Assembly (NCBI GenBank): GCA_018240505.1
Contig: JAFEFQ010000264.1
Location: 1 to 47,455, forward strand
Length of the DNA: 47,455 nt
Reading direction: 5' to 3'
DNA from: Pseudomonadota bacterium
GTDB lineage: Bacteria > Pseudomonadota > Gammaproteobacteria > Xanthomonadales > Rhodanobacteraceae
Under the pieces are notes generated by a model that was given only the letters and a program-made list of their open reading frames with translations, had not been told where the DNA came from and did not search any database. Below, piece after piece: positions 1 to 9,832 of this stretch; position 1 is the stretch's first letter, and every line of letters begins with the position of its first letter. The translations under genes were made by a program, and so were the position numbers.

Positions 1-2126
1 TTGCCGTAGATGTCGGGGCGCGGATGCGGGTCTTCGCCGTAGAGCGTGACCGAGTCGAACGCGGTCGAGAGGCGCGTCGCCTTCTGCCCCTGCGAGAGAT
101 AGTGGAAGCGGCGGTTGGTGCGCTCGGGCGTGCCCTCGCCCGCGAACATGCGCAGCGGGTCTTCGCCGGTGCGCCGGTACGGATAGATGCCGCCCGTGTA
201 CGGATACGCGCCGGGCAGGTTTTCCTTCATCAGGAAGGTGACGAGCTCGCCCCAGCCCTTGTAGGTCGGCGCGGCGATCTTCGGCACCTTCTGGTGCGAC
301 ATCGACTCGATGTAGTTGTTGCCGTCGACCGGCTTGCCGCGCACCAGATAGGTGTAGTGTTCGTCGGTGATCGACTTCAGCCGCGCGGGCCAGTCGCGCA
401 GCAGGTTGAGCGCGTCGCTGCTCAGTTGCTTGACCGCGTCGTTGTAGTGCTGGCGCAGCGGAAAGAGCACATCGCTCTGCTTCCCTTCCCCCACCGGGGG
501 AAGGTGGCGCGCAGCGCCGGATGAGGGAGAAGCCTCACCTGATGCGATGTCGCCCTGTACGTGAGAGGCATCTCCCTCATCCGCCCTTCGGGCACCTTCT
601 CCCGGGGGGAGAAGGGAATCAAGAGCATAGAGGTCGAGGGGTTTCGGCAGGTGCTGATCGCCCAGTTCGCGCAGCGCGGTCCACAGCGCCTGCGCGCGGT
701 CGGCGATCTCGGCCTGGCGGCCGATCTGCGCGTTGATGCCGCGGCCGCCTTCGGCGATCTCGGCGAGGTAGCGCACGCGGGCGCCGGGAATCAGCACGGT
801 GGCGCGCGGCTCCTTGATCGACGTGTCGATCTGCGGCTTGAAGTCGCAATGCGCGGAGGCGATGCCCGGCAACTTTTCGCGCAGCAGCCGGCACAGGCTG
901 ACGAACATCCAGGTCACGCCCGGATCGTTGAACTGGCTCGCGATGGTCGGATAGACCGGCACTTGATCGTCGGTCAGCTTGAACGCGACGCGGTTGCGCT
1001 TCCACTGCTTGCGCACGTCGCGCAGCGCGTCTTCGGCGCCGCGCTTGTCGTACTTGTTGAGCACGACGAGTTCGGCGTAGTCGATCATGTCGATCTTTTC
1101 GAGCTGGCTCGCCGCGCCGTAGTCGCTGGTCATCACGTAAATCGGGAAATCGACGAGGTCGACGATCTCGGAGTCGCTCTGGCCGATGCCCGCGGTCTCG
1201 ACGATGACGAGGTCGTAGCCCTGGCCCTTGAGGAACGCGATGCTGTCCTTGAGCATCACGCTCGTCGCCGCGTGCTGGCGGCGCGTCGCCATCGAGCGCA
1301 TAAATACGCGCTTCGAGCGCAGCGAGTTCATGCGGATGCGATCGCCGAGCAGCGCGCCGCCCGAGCGGCGTCGCGTCGGATCGACCGCGAGCACGGCGAT
1401 GCGCATCTGCGGGAACGCGTGCAGGAAGCGCAGCACGAGTTCGTCGACCGCGCTCGACTTGCCGGCGCCGCCGGTGCCGGTGATGCCGATGACCGGCGTC
1501 TTGCCGCCGGCGAGCTGCCATTCCTTGCGCAGGCGCGCGAGTTCGGCCTCGTCGTGGCGGCCTTCCTCGATCGCGGTCAGCGCGTGGCCGACGGCGATTT
1601 CGTCGTCGATCGGCACCTTGGCCTGCGCGACATGCGTCTTGGCTTCGCCATTGAGGCGCGCATCCGCGGCCTTGCGCGCGCGCGCGACCACGTCCTCGAT
1701 CATCTGCACGAGACCCAGATGCATGCCGTCGTTCGGATGGTAGATGCGCTCGACGCCGTAGGCCTGCAGCTCGGCGATTTCCTCCGGCGTTATCGTGCCG
1801 CCGCCGCCGCCGAACACGCGGATATGCGCCGCGCCCTTCTCGCGCAGCATGTCGACCATGTACTTGAAGTACTCGACGTGGCCGCCCTGGTAACTCGACA
1901 GCGCGATCGCGTCGGCGTCTTCCTGCAGCGCCGCGCGCACCACGTCCTCGACGCTGCGGTTGTGGCCGAGATGGATGACTTCCGCGCCCTGCGCCTGGAT
2001 CAGGCGGCGCATGATGTTGATCGCGGCGTCGTGGCCGTCGAACAGGCTCGCGGCGGTGACGAAGCGCAGCGGCGCGGCATCCGTCGAGGCAACGCGAGCG
2101 GGAATGGAGTGGGCGGTCGTGCTCAT
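1..2126 (-). CDS. icmF: Fused isobutyryl-CoA mutase IcmF (C-terminal part beyond window)
   Basis: Adenosylcobalamin-dependent mutase that interconverts isobutyryl-CoA and n-butyryl-CoA, with its G-protein chaperone built in. About 708 N-terminal codons are present; the frame is open to the window edge. Order of domains: B12-binding domain at about residues 20-150 with DGHDAAI (the DxHxxG-type cobalt-ligand region), a MeaB/ArgK-like GTPase with P-loop GTGGAGKSS (Lys near residue 223), a linker, then the start of the mutase domain ([45 protein letters not shown]). The order B12-GTPase-mutase separates IcmF from methylmalonyl-CoA mutase. Start is the ATG at 2126. Residues about 504-547, in the linker, are encoded by a palindromic repeat element that keeps the frame. 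A methylmalonyl-CoA mutase paralogue is the alternative, but the fused architecture argues against it. Confidence 0.93.
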   Translation of the reverse strand, partial: MSTTAHSIPARVASTDAAPLRFVTAASLFDGHDAAINIMRRLIQAQGAEVIHLGHNRSVEDVVRAALQEDADAIALSSYQGGHVEYFKYMVDMLREKGAAHIRVFGGGGGTITPEEIAELQAYGVERIYHPNDGMHLGLVQMIEDVVARARKAADARLNGEAKTHVAQAKVPIDDEIAVGHALTAIEEGRHDEAELARLRKEWQLAGGKTPVIGITGTGGAGKSSAVDELVLRFLHAFPQMRIAVLAVDPTRRRSGGALLGDRIRMNSLRSKRVFMRSMATRRQHAATSVMLKDSIAFLKGQGYDLVIVETAGIGQSDSEIVDLVDFPIYVMTSDYGAASQLEKIDMIDYAELVVLNKYDKRGAEDALRDVRKQWKRNRVAFKLTDDQVPVYPTIASQFNDPGVTWMFVSLCRLLREKLPGIASAHCDFKPQIDTSIKEPRATVLIPGARVRYLAEIAEGGRGINAQIGRQAEIADRAQALWTALRELGDQHLPKPLDLYALDSLLPPGEGARRADEGDASHVQGDIASGEASPSSGAARHLPPVGEGKQSDVLFPLRQHYNDAVKQLSSDALNLLRDWPARLKSITDEHYTYLVRGKPVDGNNYIESMSHQKVPKIAAPTYKGWGELVTFLMKENLPGAYPYTGGIYPYRRTGEDPLRMFAGEGTPERTNRRFHYLSQGQKATRLSTAFDSVTLYGEDPHPRPDIYG
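484..616. repeat. Palindromic repeat element, family A copy 1, inside icmF
   Basis: About 133 bp. Both ends are hairpins: CCTTCCCCC/GGGGGAAGG at 484-504 and CCTTCTCCC/GGGAGAAGG at 595-615. Inner inverted arms carry GGATGAGGGAGA (519-530) and TCTCCCTCATCC (571-582). A second copy with the same layout lies at 2251-2373. The nested arms look like a REP doublet. This copy lies entirely inside the icmF reading frame and is translated without a stop. Confidence 0.85.
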
Positions 2127-2250
2127 GGCGGATCCGTATCGCGACGATCCGCCTATTCTAACCGCTGCGCCCGCGCGACATTCCCGCGGGCGCACATGGG
2201 CGGGGCGCGACAATCAGACGATCTGACTAGCCCAAAGCCCAGCCTGCTTT

Positions 2251-2373
2251 CCTTCTCCTCACGGGAGAAGCCGCGTCACCAAAGCGCGGGATGAGGGTCC
2301 GGATTCGGATCGACGTCGATCGGATGTCGCACCCTCATCCGCCTGCCGGCACCTTCTCCCGAGGAGAGAAGGG
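2251..2373. repeat. Palindromic repeat element, family A copy 2
   Basis: Same architecture as the copy inside icmF: outer hairpins CTTCTCC...GGGAGAAG (2251-2270) and CCTTCTCCC...GAGAAGG (2352-2372), with inner arms GGATGAGGG and CCCTCATCCGCC. It occupies most of the 287-bp gap between the hydrolase stop and the icmF start, both on the minus strand, so it may end hydrolase transcripts or shape the icmF leader. Confidence 0.8.
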
Positions 2374-2413
2374 TCTCTGCGTTCCACGTCGATCCAATCG
2401 GGCTGTGACTTGG

Positions 2414-3346
2414 TCAGACGATGCCGTACGGCAGATTCGGCGTGGACACCACGCGTTCGCCCACGGTCTCGCCGCGAGCGAAGCGCAACGCCGCGGCTAT
2501 CACGCCGGCATCGTCGACGATGCGGTTGTGGCCGAGGCCGTTCGTGGTCAGCATGCGCGCGCCGGGCCAGTGGCGGGCGTAGCACTCGCCCTCCTCCCAC
2601 GGCACTTCGCGGTCGCCGAGGTCGTGCACGATCAACGCGGGCTGGCCGAGCGCGGCCAGGTGCCGGAACGCCTGCATGTCGCGCGGATGGATGCCGGTGC
2701 GTTCCTCGCACCACGCGTAGAACGGTTCGCGCAGGCCGGAGCCGAGGTGCATGAAGCGGAAGAAGCGGTCGGCCGCGGCGATCATGTCGGCCGGCGGCGC
2801 GATCAGCACGACGCGATCGGCCTGCCAGGATTCGTCGAGGGCGAGGCTGACCGCCGCACCGCCGAACGAGTGCGCGACCGCGAGCGCCGCGCGCCCAAAA
2901 TGGCGGCCGACGGCCTGCACCGTGTCGGCGAATTCGGGCAGCGTGCTCAGATCGCCGCTGCTGTTGCCGTGGCCGGGCTGGTCGAACGTCACCACCGCGT
3001 AGCCGAGCGCGCGCAGCTGCGCGACCCAGGACTGGAAGCGCAGGCCGAAGCTCGACCAGCCGTGCACGAGCAGCGCATACGGCTGCGTCGCCGGATCGCC
3101 CCAGACGTAGGTCGCGATCGTGCGCCCGCCACTATGCAGCGACATGCGCCGCATCTCGGCATCGAGTTGCGCGGCGCGCGCGCGACTGCGGCTGCTCGCG
3201 AACGGCGTGGCGAACAGTCGTGCCGCACGCCGCGCGGTGCGCCGCGGGGCGATCACGCCGCCGATCGCGAAGCCGGCGCGCAAAGCGCCCAGCGTCAGAA
3301 TATTACGAACGATCGTGCTATTTTTCGATGAAGCAGCGGTTGCCAT
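2414..3346 (-). CDS. Alpha/beta-fold hydrolase
   Basis: 310-residue serine hydrolase of unknown substrate. Visible fold signatures: oxyanion-hole motif HGWSS (95-99), the FDQPGHGNS strand-turn (121-129), nucleophile elbow AHSFGG with Ser160, acid in HDLGDREVP (Asp244) and catalytic His272 in GLGHNR. The elbow starts with Ala instead of the usual Gly. There is no clear signal peptide, although the first 30 residues are fairly hydrophobic. It follows the TetR-family regulator gene on the same strand after 18 bp, so the two form one operon and the regulator probably senses a substrate or product of this enzyme. Esterase, lipase-like or C-C hydrolase activity cannot be told apart from sequence. 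Confidence 0.82.
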   Translation of the reverse strand: MATAASSKNSTIVRNILTLGALRAGFAIGGVIAPRRTARRAARLFATPFASSRSRARAAQLDAEMRRMSLHSGGRTIATYVWGDPATQPYALLVHGWSSFGLRFQSWVAQLRALGYAVVTFDQPGHGNSSGDLSTLPEFADTVQAVGRHFGRAALAVAHSFGGAAVSLALDESWQADRVVLIAPPADMIAAADRFFRFMHLGSGLREPFYAWCEERTGIHPRDMQAFRHLAALGQPALIVHDLGDREVPWEEGECYARHWPGARMLTTNGLGHNRIVDDAGVIAAALRFARGETVGERVVSTPNLPYGIV

Positions 3347-3364
3347 GACGGACCTCCGGGGATT

Positions 3365-3967
3365 TCAGCGGGAATGGGCGGCGATCAGGCGCTCGAACGC
3401 GCGTTCCGCCTGGGTGCGTGCCTGCTTCGGATCGAACAGGCGGGTGTCCTGGTGCAGCGCGAGCGAAATGCCGAACACCTCGAACGCGAACTGGCGCGCG
3501 TCGGTGTCGGCGCGCAACTCGCGCGTTTCGATGGCAAGCGAGACGGCGCGCGCGCATTCGGTACGCCACAGCTCCATCAGCGCAACGACGCGGTCGCGCT
3601 GCGGACCGGGGCGCGCGTCGTACTCGTTGACCGCGCCCATGAGCAGGCAGCCGTAACGGTTTTCGCGCACCCAGTCGAACCAGCCGTAGACGATCGCGCG
3701 CAGCCGCGGCAGGCCGCGTTTCGCGCGCAGCGCGGGCACGAACACGCGCTCGCCAAAGCGTTGGGCGCCGTATTCGAGCACGGCCAGCTGCAGTTCCTCG
3801 CGCGAGCCGAAGTGCGCGAACACGCCGCTCTTGGACATCTTCGCCGCCGCGGCGAGTTCGCCGATCGACAGGCCTTCCACGCCCTTGCGCGAGGCGAGCA
3901 GGTAGGCGCGGTCGAGGATCATCTCGCGCGTCGCGCTGCCCTTGTCGGTGGAGGCTGCTACTACCAT
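3365..3967 (-). CDS. TetR/AcrR-family transcriptional regulator
   Basis: 200 residues. The N-terminal helix-turn-helix reads [20 protein letters not shown] followed by [11 protein letters not shown], the classic TetR DNA-binding signature. The C-terminal half resembles the TetR_C domain of the YxaF/LmrA-like group. I chose the ATG at 3967 because a good promoter lies directly upstream: its -10 box ends at 3974, so a transcript would begin at or next to this ATG and have no leader. An ATG at 3973 (two residues longer) and an open frame back to 4039 are less likely, since they would lie in or before the promoter. It is the first gene of an operon with the hydrolase and presumably represses itself. 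Confidence 0.85.
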   Translation of the reverse strand: MVVAASTDKGSATREMILDRAYLLASRKGVEGLSIGELAAAAKMSKSGVFAHFGSREELQLAVLEYGAQRFGERVFVPALRAKRGLPRLRAIVYGWFDWVRENRYGCLLMGAVNEYDARPGPQRDRVVALMELWRTECARAVSLAIETRELRADTDARQFAFEVFGISLALHQDTRLFDPKQARTQAERAFERLIAAHSR

Positions 3968-3973
3968 GCGCAT

Positions 3974-4002
3974 AAAATAGCACGACCGTTCGTTCTTTTC
4001 AA
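3974..4002 (-). promoter_or_regulatory. Promoter with overlapping TetR-type operator
   Basis: On the minus strand TTGAAA (3997-4002), a 17-bp spacer and TATTTT (3974-3979) form a near-consensus sigma-70 promoter. The spacer contains ACGAACGGTCGT, a 12-bp imperfect palindrome (10 of 12 positions symmetric) of the kind bound by TetR-family dimers. Occupancy would block RNA polymerase, giving autorepression of the regulator-hydrolase operon. The divergent isovaleryl-CoA dehydrogenase gene starts at 4115 and could also be affected. Confidence 0.6.
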
Positions 4003-4114
4003 GAGAAACGCGAGTATGGCCACGACTCGGTCCGTGCACGCATGCCAGCCATGCAGGGAACTGCAGGCGGCCGCTGCGCTATCATGCGCGTTCCACGTCG
4101 ACAGGATGATTGGC

Positions 4115-5272
4115 ATGCGCCCGTTCCCGCTCGGAGAAGAGCTTGACCTGCTGCGCGACACCGTCGCGGCGTTCGCGGAATCGGTTATCGCGCCGCGCGC
4201 GAACGCGATCGACCACGACAACGTGTTTCCGCCCGACCTGTGGCAGAAACTCGGCGAGATGGGCCTGCTCGGCATCACCGTGCCGACCGAATACGGCGGC
4301 TCCGGCATGGGCTATCTCGCCCACCTCGTCGCGATGGAGGAAATCTCGCGCGCGTCCGGTTCGGTCGGCCTGTCCTACGGCGCGCATTCGAACCTCTGCG
4401 TCAACAACATCCTGCACAACGCGACCGAGGCGCAGAAGAAGAAATTCCTGCCGAAGCTGTGCAGCGGCGAATTCGTTGGCGCGCTGGCGATGAGCGAGCC
4501 GGGCGCGGGTTCCGACGTGGTCGGCTCGATGACCTGCCGCGCCGAGCAGAAGGGCGACGTGTGGATCGCCAACGGCTCGAAGATGTGGATCACGAACGGC
4601 CCCGACGCCGACGTGCTGCTCGTCTATATGCGCACCGCGCACCGCCCGGCCGGCTCGCGCTGCATGACCGCGTTCCTCGTCGAGAAGGGCATGAAGGGTT
4701 TCTCCACCGCGCAGAAGCTCGACAAGCTCGGCATGCGCGGCTCGAACACCTGCGAGCTCGTGTTCGACAACTGCGAGATCCCCGACGCGAACCGCGTCGG
4801 CGAGGTCAACGAAGGCGTGCGCGTATTGATGAGCGGCCTCGACACCGAGCGCCTCGTGCTCAGCGGTGGCCCGATCGGCCTGATGCAGGCCGCGCTCGAC
4901 ATCGCCCTGCCCTACGTGCGCGAGCGCAAGCAGTTCAACGCGCCGATCGGCACGTTCGGCATCATGCAGGCGAAGATCGCGGACATGTACACGCTGCTGC
5001 AATCCTCGCGCGCCTACGCCTACCTGGTCGCGCAGGAGTTCGACGCCAACCGCAAGTCGCGCATCGACCCGGCCTCGTGCCTGCTCAACGCCTCGCAGAA
5101 CGCGGTCAAGGTCGCGCTCGAGGCGATCCAGGCGCTCGGTGGCAACGGCTACATCAACGAATACCCGACCGGGCGCATCCTGCGCGACGCCAAGCTCTAC
5201 GAGATCGGCGCCGGCACGAACGAAATTCGCCGCATGCTGATCGGCAGGGAATTGTTTCATGGCAAGTCGTGA
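4115..5272 (+). CDS. liuA: Isovaleryl-CoA dehydrogenase
   Basis: 385-residue FAD acyl-CoA dehydrogenase that oxidises isovaleryl-CoA to 3-methylcrotonyl-CoA, the first committed CoA-level step of leucine breakdown. Family signatures: [37 protein letters not shown]. Substrate class is set by the catalytic base: Glu245 lies in [12 protein letters not shown], the position used by isovaleryl-CoA dehydrogenases, while the C-terminal motif is [12 protein letters not shown] (from 362) with Gly where other acyl-CoA dehydrogenases have Glu. Start ATG 4115 has an ACAGGA Shine-Dalgarno about 9 bases upstream; ATG 4106 would overlap it. A degenerate second copy of its 3' end follows the stop codon. Confidence 0.93.
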   Translation: MRPFPLGEELDLLRDTVAAFAESVIAPRANAIDHDNVFPPDLWQKLGEMGLLGITVPTEYGGSGMGYLAHLVAMEEISRASGSVGLSYGAHSNLCVNNILHNATEAQKKKFLPKLCSGEFVGALAMSEPGAGSDVVGSMTCRAEQKGDVWIANGSKMWITNGPDADVLLVYMRTAHRPAGSRCMTAFLVEKGMKGFSTAQKLDKLGMRGSNTCELVFDNCEIPDANRVGEVNEGVRVLMSGLDTERLVLSGGPIGLMQAALDIALPYVRERKQFNAPIGTFGIMQAKIADMYTLLQSSRAYAYLVAQEFDANRKSRIDPASCLLNASQNAVKVALEAIQALGGNGYINEYPTGRILRDAKLYEIGAGTNEIRRMLIGRELFHGKS

Positions 5273-5296
5273 CGCAAAGCGGCGCCGGTCAAGAGC

Positions 5297-5369
5297 ATCG
5301 GCGCCGGCACACCGAACCGAATTCCGCCGCATGCTGATCGGGCGCGAGCTGTTCCACGGCAAGAGTTGA
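5297..5369 (+). pseudogene. Remnant duplicate of the liuA 3' end
   Basis: Directly after liuA a second stretch encodes IGAGT and then, one base out of phase, [14 protein letters not shown] and a stop. It matches the last residues of liuA, but the final codons differ synonymously (for example GGGCGCGAG against GGCAGGGAA). It has no start and carries an extra base, so it cannot make protein. It looks like the tail of a diverged allele left by recombination. Confidence 0.75.
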
Positions 5370-5545
5370 TCCGGTTTTTTGCGGCGGCAGTCGCGATCGA
5401 TGTGGCTTATACTGCTTTCGGCTGCATCGACCCGCAGCCAAAGCGCACGTCGGCGCACTCGTCGACGTGTCGATCACGACCCGGGCAGACCGCGCGGTCT
5501 TGCGTCATCGGGACCATCACGCGGTCATCCCCACCGAGGTGGACG

Positions 5546-6007
5546 ATGATTAAGCTCACTGTGAACGGAACCGAACGCCAGTTCGACGGCGACCCTGCCC
5601 TGCCGCTGCTCTGGTACCTGCGCGACACGCTCGGCCAGACCGGCACCAAGTTCGGCTGCGGCATGGCGCTGTGCGGCGCCTGCACGGTGCACATCGACGG
5701 CGCGGCGACGCGTTCGTGCATCACGCCGGTCGCGGCGGTCGCCGGCAAGCGGGTGACGACGATCGAGGGTCTGTCGCCCGACGGCAGGCATCCGCTGCAG
5801 CAGGCGTGGCAGGAGTTGAATGTCGCCCAGTGCGGCTACTGCCAGACGGGCCAGATCATGCAGGCCGCCTCGCTGCTGCAGACCAAGCCGAATCCGAGCG
5901 ACGACGACATCGACCTGGCGATGGCCGGCAACCTCTGCCGCTGCGGCACCTACACGCGCATCCGCGCCGCGATCAGGCAGGCCGCGGCGCAAGGGGGTGC
6001 GAAATGA
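5546..6007 (+). CDS. iorA: Isoquinoline 1-oxidoreductase-like small subunit, 2x[2Fe-2S]
   Basis: 153-residue iron-sulfur subunit of a xanthine-dehydrogenase-family molybdenum hydroxylase. It has a ferredoxin-type [15 protein letters not shown] cluster site and a second site formed by CGYCQTGQ and CRCGTY. It carries electrons from the molybdenum site of the partner subunit to an acceptor. It has no signal peptide; the partner has a Tat signal, so the two probably cross the membrane as a folded complex. ATG 5546 follows GAGGTGG. It overlaps the next gene by 4 bp (ATGA), implying coupled translation. A TATACT hexamer at 5408 could be its -10 box, but I find no convincing -35. The substrate is unknown; the isoquinoline name is by homology. 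Confidence 0.85.
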   Translation: MIKLTVNGTERQFDGDPALPLLWYLRDTLGQTGTKFGCGMALCGACTVHIDGAATRSCITPVAAVAGKRVTTIEGLSPDGRHPLQQAWQELNVAQCGYCQTGQIMQAASLLQTKPNPSDDDIDLAMAGNLCRCGTYTRIRAAIRQAAAQGGAK

Positions 6008-8346
6008 GCCGCGAAAATTCCAGTCGACTGATCGTCGTCAACGAAAGCCGGCGCGGCTTCGTGCTCGGCTTCGGCGCCGGCAGCCTCGTGCTCGCGTTCG
6101 GCGGCGGCGCGCTCGCGCGTCTCGCGCACGCGCAGGAGAACAAGGAAGCGCCGAAGTACGGCGGCGCCGGCATGGCGAACGGGCTGCGCGACGATCCGCG
6201 CCTGTTCGTCGAGATCGGCGCCGACGGTACGGTCGGCATCTTCTGCATCCGCTCCGAGATGGGCCAGGGCGTGCGCACCAGCGTCGCGATGGTCGTCGCC
6301 GACGAACTCGGCGCCGACTGGGCGCGCGTGCAGGTGAAGCAGGCGCCCGGCGACGAGCCGAAGTACGGCAACCAGAATACCGACGGCTCGCGCAGCCTGC
6401 GCCAGAGTTTCGCCGCGCTGCGCCGCGCCGGCGCGGCCGCGCGCGCGATGCTCGAAGCCGCCGCCGCGGCGGCTTGGGCGGTCGACGTCGGCGAGGTCAA
6501 GGCCGGCGTGCACGAAGTCGTGCATGCGAAATCCGGACGCAAACTCGGCTTCGGCGAACTCGCGGCGAAGGCCGCGGCGCTACCGGTGCCGAAGGCGGAC
6601 ACGCTGAAGCTGAAAGCGCCGAGCGAGTTCCGCTACATCGGCAAGGACAGGACCAGACTCATCGACGGCGCCGATATCGTCAGCGGCCGCGCGCAATACG
6701 GCATCGACGCGCGCCTGCCTGGCATGCTGTACGCGGTCGTCGCGCGGTCGCCGGTGTATGGCGGCAAGGTCGCCTCGTTCGATGCCGCCGGCGCGGACAA
6801 GCTGCCGGGTGTGGTCAGGATCGTGCAGTTGAATGCGACACCGGTGCCCTCGGGCTTCCAGCCGCTGGGCGGCGTCGCCGTCGTCGCCGACAACACCGGC
6901 AGCGCGATCAAGGCGCGCGCGCAGTTGAAGATCCAGTGGGACGCCGGCAGCAACTCGAGCTACGACTCGACCGCCTATCGCAAGCAGCTCGAAGCCGCCA
7001 ACCGGAAGCCCGGCAAACGCATCCGCGACGACGGCGACGTCGACCAGGCCTTCGCCGCGGCGGCGAAAAAGGTCAGCGCGGACTACTACACGCCGCATCT
7101 CGCCCACGCGACGATGGAACCGCCCGCGGCGCTCGCCCAAGTCAAGGACGGGCGCTGCGAAGTCTGGGCGTGCACGCAGGCGCCGCAGGAATCCCGCGAA
7201 CAAGTCGCCAAGGCGCTGGGCATCGACATCGGCCAGGTGACGGTCAACGTGACCCTGCTCGGTGGCGGCTTCGGGCGCAAGTCCAAGCCGGACTACGTCG
7301 TCGAAGCCGCGCTGCTCGCGAAGGAACTCGGCAAACCGGTCAAGCTGACGTGGACGCGCGAGGACGATCTGGTCAACGACTATTTCCACGCCGTGGCGCA
7401 TTCGCACTTCGAGGCCGCGCTGGACAAGTCCGGCAAGGTCACCGGCTGGCTGCACCGCATCGCCGCGCCGTCGATCTCCTCGACTTTCGCGCCCGATCCG
7501 AAGCACGAAAGCGCAGGCGAGCTCGGCCAGGGCATCAGCGACATGCCGTTCGCGATCCCGAACGTGCGCATCGAGAATCCCGAAGCGGCCGCGCATACGC
7601 GCATCGGCTGGTTCCGCTCGGTCTACAACATCCCGCACGCCTATGCGATCCAGAGCTTCGTCGCCGAGCTCGCCCACGCCGCCGGGCGCGACCACAAGGA
7701 ATTCCTGCTCGAGCTGCTCGGCCCCGACCGCCAATTCGCGCCGCAGCTCGCCGCCGGCAACGCATGGTGGAACTACGGCGAAGACCCCGCGCAATATCCG
7801 GTCGACACGGCACGCTGGCGCCGCGTGATCGAAACCGTGGCGAAGGAATCCGGCTGGGGGCGCAAGCTGCCGAAGGGCCGCGGCCTCGGCCTCGCCGCGC
7901 ACCGCAGCTTCGTCACCTACACCGCCGCCGTCTGCGAAGTCGAGGTCGGCGACGACGGCGCGATCACGGTGCCGCGGGTCGACATCGCGATCGATTGCGG
8001 TCCGCAGGTCAATCCCGAGCGCGTGCGCGCGCAGATGGAAGGCGCGGCGATCCAGGGCATCGGCCTCGCGCGCTATGGCGAGATCAGCTTCAAGGCCGGC
8101 CGCGCCGAGCAGACCAACTTCCATCAATTCCAGATCCTGCGCATCAACGAGGCGCCGAGGGAAATCCGCGTGCACCTCGTCGCGCCCGACGACTACTCGC
8201 AGCCGCTCGGCGGCGTCGGCGAACCCGGCCTGCCGCCGATCGCGCCGGCCTTCGTCAACGCGATCTTCGCCGCCACCGGCAAGCGCATCCGCGATCTGCC
8301 GATCCGCAGCCAGCTGGCCGCGGCGAAGACCGGCAAGGCGGCTTGA
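6004..8346 (+). CDS. iorB: Isoquinoline 1-oxidoreductase-like molybdopterin subunit, Tat-exported
   Basis: 780-residue large subunit of an aldehyde oxidase/xanthine dehydrogenase-type enzyme, without FAD and iron-sulfur domains. The N-terminus has a twin-arginine signal (SRRGFVLG, Arg16-Arg17, then a hydrophobic stretch ending LARLAHAQ), so the enzyme acts in the periplasm. Molybdopterin-binding motifs include LLGGGFGRK and a C-terminal [10 protein letters not shown] with the Glu expected to act as general base. Expected partners are the 2Fe-2S subunit just upstream and a c-type cytochrome, but no cytochrome gene adjoins. No xdhC-like maturation gene is nearby. A link to the surrounding leucine pathway is not obvious; it may oxidise an aldehyde or N-heterocycle. 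Confidence 0.88.
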   Translation: MSRENSSRLIVVNESRRGFVLGFGAGSLVLAFGGGALARLAHAQENKEAPKYGGAGMANGLRDDPRLFVEIGADGTVGIFCIRSEMGQGVRTSVAMVVADELGADWARVQVKQAPGDEPKYGNQNTDGSRSLRQSFAALRRAGAAARAMLEAAAAAAWAVDVGEVKAGVHEVVHAKSGRKLGFGELAAKAAALPVPKADTLKLKAPSEFRYIGKDRTRLIDGADIVSGRAQYGIDARLPGMLYAVVARSPVYGGKVASFDAAGADKLPGVVRIVQLNATPVPSGFQPLGGVAVVADNTGSAIKARAQLKIQWDAGSNSSYDSTAYRKQLEAANRKPGKRIRDDGDVDQAFAAAAKKVSADYYTPHLAHATMEPPAALAQVKDGRCEVWACTQAPQESREQVAKALGIDIGQVTVNVTLLGGGFGRKSKPDYVVEAALLAKELGKPVKLTWTREDDLVNDYFHAVAHSHFEAALDKSGKVTGWLHRIAAPSISSTFAPDPKHESAGELGQGISDMPFAIPNVRIENPEAAAHTRIGWFRSVYNIPHAYAIQSFVAELAHAAGRDHKEFLLELLGPDRQFAPQLAAGNAWWNYGEDPAQYPVDTARWRRVIETVAKESGWGRKLPKGRGLGLAAHRSFVTYTAAVCEVEVGDDGAITVPRVDIAIDCGPQVNPERVRAQMEGAAIQGIGLARYGEISFKAGRAEQTNFHQFQILRINEAPREIRVHLVAPDDYSQPLGGVGEPGLPPIAPAFVNAIFAATGKRIRDLPIRSQLAAAKTGKAA

Positions 8347-8403
8347 GGAAGCAAGCCGCTCGCAACCTCGCCCGGCCTCCGGGAGGGTTGCCTCCGGCCA
8401 TCC

Positions 8404-8466
8404 GCGGGAGCGCCTGCGGCCGCGGGCAGGACGGCAAAAATCATCCAGGGCCGAAGCCGCTCCCGC
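8404..8466. repeat. Inverted REP-like pair, GCGGGAGCG family
   Basis: GCGGGAGCGCCTGCGGCCGCG at 8404-8424 and an inverted partner GGCCGAAGCCGCTCCCGC at 8449-8466 match at 16 of 18 compared positions. From memory this resembles the GGGAGCGGCTTCGGCC repeats scattered through Pseudomonas and Xanthomonas genomes. It lies in the 221-bp gap after iorB and could act as a transcript 3'-end structure. The rest of the gap shows nothing clear. Confidence 0.6.
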
Positions 8467-8567
8467 ACAAGCCGCTGCCATGGACGAAAGAGCCGATTGC
8501 CGCACCGCCGCAATGAGCCGATAATCGCGGCATTGCCCTCCCCCTTTTTGCAAACGAGGAAGCTCCC

Positions 8568-9740
8568 ATGTCAGACATCGTCATCGTCGGCGCCAAGCGC
8601 ACCGCCATCGGTTCCATGCTCGGCCAGTTCACGGGCGTGCCGACGCCCACGCTCGGCGCGACGGCGATCAAGGCCGCGCTCGACCAGTCCGGCGTGCCGG
8701 CGGCCGATGTTTCCGAAGTGATCATGGGCTGCGTGCTGCCGGCCAACCTCGGCCAGGCGCCCGCGCGCCAGGCGATGCTCGCCGCCGGTCTGCCGAAATC
8801 GGCCGGTGCAACCACGATCAACAAGGTCTGCGGCTCGGGCATGAAGGCGATCATGCTCGGCAACGACCTGATCAAGGCCGGCTCGGCGACGGTCGTCGTC
8901 GCCGGGGGCATGGAGTCGATGACCAACGCGCCGCACATGGTCGCGGCGCGCACCGGCCTGCGCTACGGCGACGCCAAGCTCGTCGACCATATGGCCTGGG
9001 ACGGTTTGACCAATCCGTACGACGGCAAGTCGATGGGCGTGTTCGCCGAGGCGACCGCGGCCAAGTACGGCTTCACGCGCGAGGCGCAGGACGCGTACAC
9101 GATCGAATCGGTCAAGCGCGCGCAGGCCGCGATCGCCTCGGGCGCGTTCGCCGACGAGATCGTGCCGGTCAAGGTCGCGACGAAGAAGGGCGAGGTCGAA
9201 TTCGCCGTCGACGAACAGCCGGGCAAGTCCGACATCGCCAAGATCCCGACGCTCAAGGGCGCGTTCGCGAAGGACGGCACGGTGACGGCGGCGTCTTCGT
9301 CGAGCATCTCCGACGGCGCCGCGGCGACCGTGCTGATGAGCGCCGACGAGGCGAAAAAGCGCGGCCTCAAGCCGATCGCGCGCATCGTCGCCCACGCGAC
9401 CAATTCGCACGAGCCGGAATGGTTCACGACCGCGCCGGTCGGCGCGATCCAGAAGGTGCTCGACAAGGCCGGCTGGAAGGCGTCCGACGTCGACCTGTAC
9501 GAGGTCAACGAGGCCTTCGCCGTCGTCGCGATGGCACCGATGAAGGACCTCGGCATCGCCCACGACAAGCTCAACGTCAACGGCGGCGCCTGCGCACTCG
9601 GCCACCCGATCGGCGCCTCGGGCGCACGCCTTGTCGTCACCCTGCTGCACGCGCTGAAGAAGCGCGGCGGCAGGAAGGGCGTCGCCGCGCTGTGCATCGG
9701 CGGCGGCGAGGCGACCGCAATCGCGGTCGAACTGGTTTAA
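8568..9740 (+). CDS. atoB: Acetyl-CoA C-acetyltransferase (thiolase)
   Basis: 390 residues, normal length for a biosynthetic-type thiolase II. Catalytic residues are visible: nucleophile Cys88 in NKVCGSGMK, His346 in [10 protein letters not shown] and Cys376 in CIGGGEATA. It would split acetoacetyl-CoA, formed from the acetoacetate released by HMG-CoA lyase, into two acetyl-CoA, or run in reverse. Its place among leucine-degradation genes supports the degradative role. ATG 8568 is preceded by GAGGAAG. A role in beta-oxidation or polyhydroxyalkanoate precursor supply cannot be excluded. Confidence 0.92.
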   Translation: MSDIVIVGAKRTAIGSMLGQFTGVPTPTLGATAIKAALDQSGVPAADVSEVIMGCVLPANLGQAPARQAMLAAGLPKSAGATTINKVCGSGMKAIMLGNDLIKAGSATVVVAGGMESMTNAPHMVAARTGLRYGDAKLVDHMAWDGLTNPYDGKSMGVFAEATAAKYGFTREAQDAYTIESVKRAQAAIASGAFADEIVPVKVATKKGEVEFAVDEQPGKSDIAKIPTLKGAFAKDGTVTAASSSSISDGAAATVLMSADEAKKRGLKPIARIVAHATNSHEPEWFTTAPVGAIQKVLDKAGWKASDVDLYEVNEAFAVVAMAPMKDLGIAHDKLNVNGGACALGHPIGASGARLVVTLLHALKKRGGRKGVAALCIGGGEATAIAVELV

Positions 9741-9832
9741 GCTAGAGGGGAATCGCACGCGACCGGGGGCATCATCGTGCGTCAGTCGCGCGCTTCGTGG
9801 CAGGTTCAACCAACCATCGTGGAGAGAGGAAC

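Noticed and set aside
561..2294. Long plus-strand open frame of 577 codons opposite icmF
   Set aside because: It is antisense to a well-conserved mutase; the product is compositionally odd (Ala/Arg/His/Asp-rich) with no domain. High G+C makes such shadow frames common.
5273..5545. Possible small gene between liuA and iorA
   Set aside because: The open part before 5546 has no family match, and its first section is the out-of-frame liuA tail remnant.
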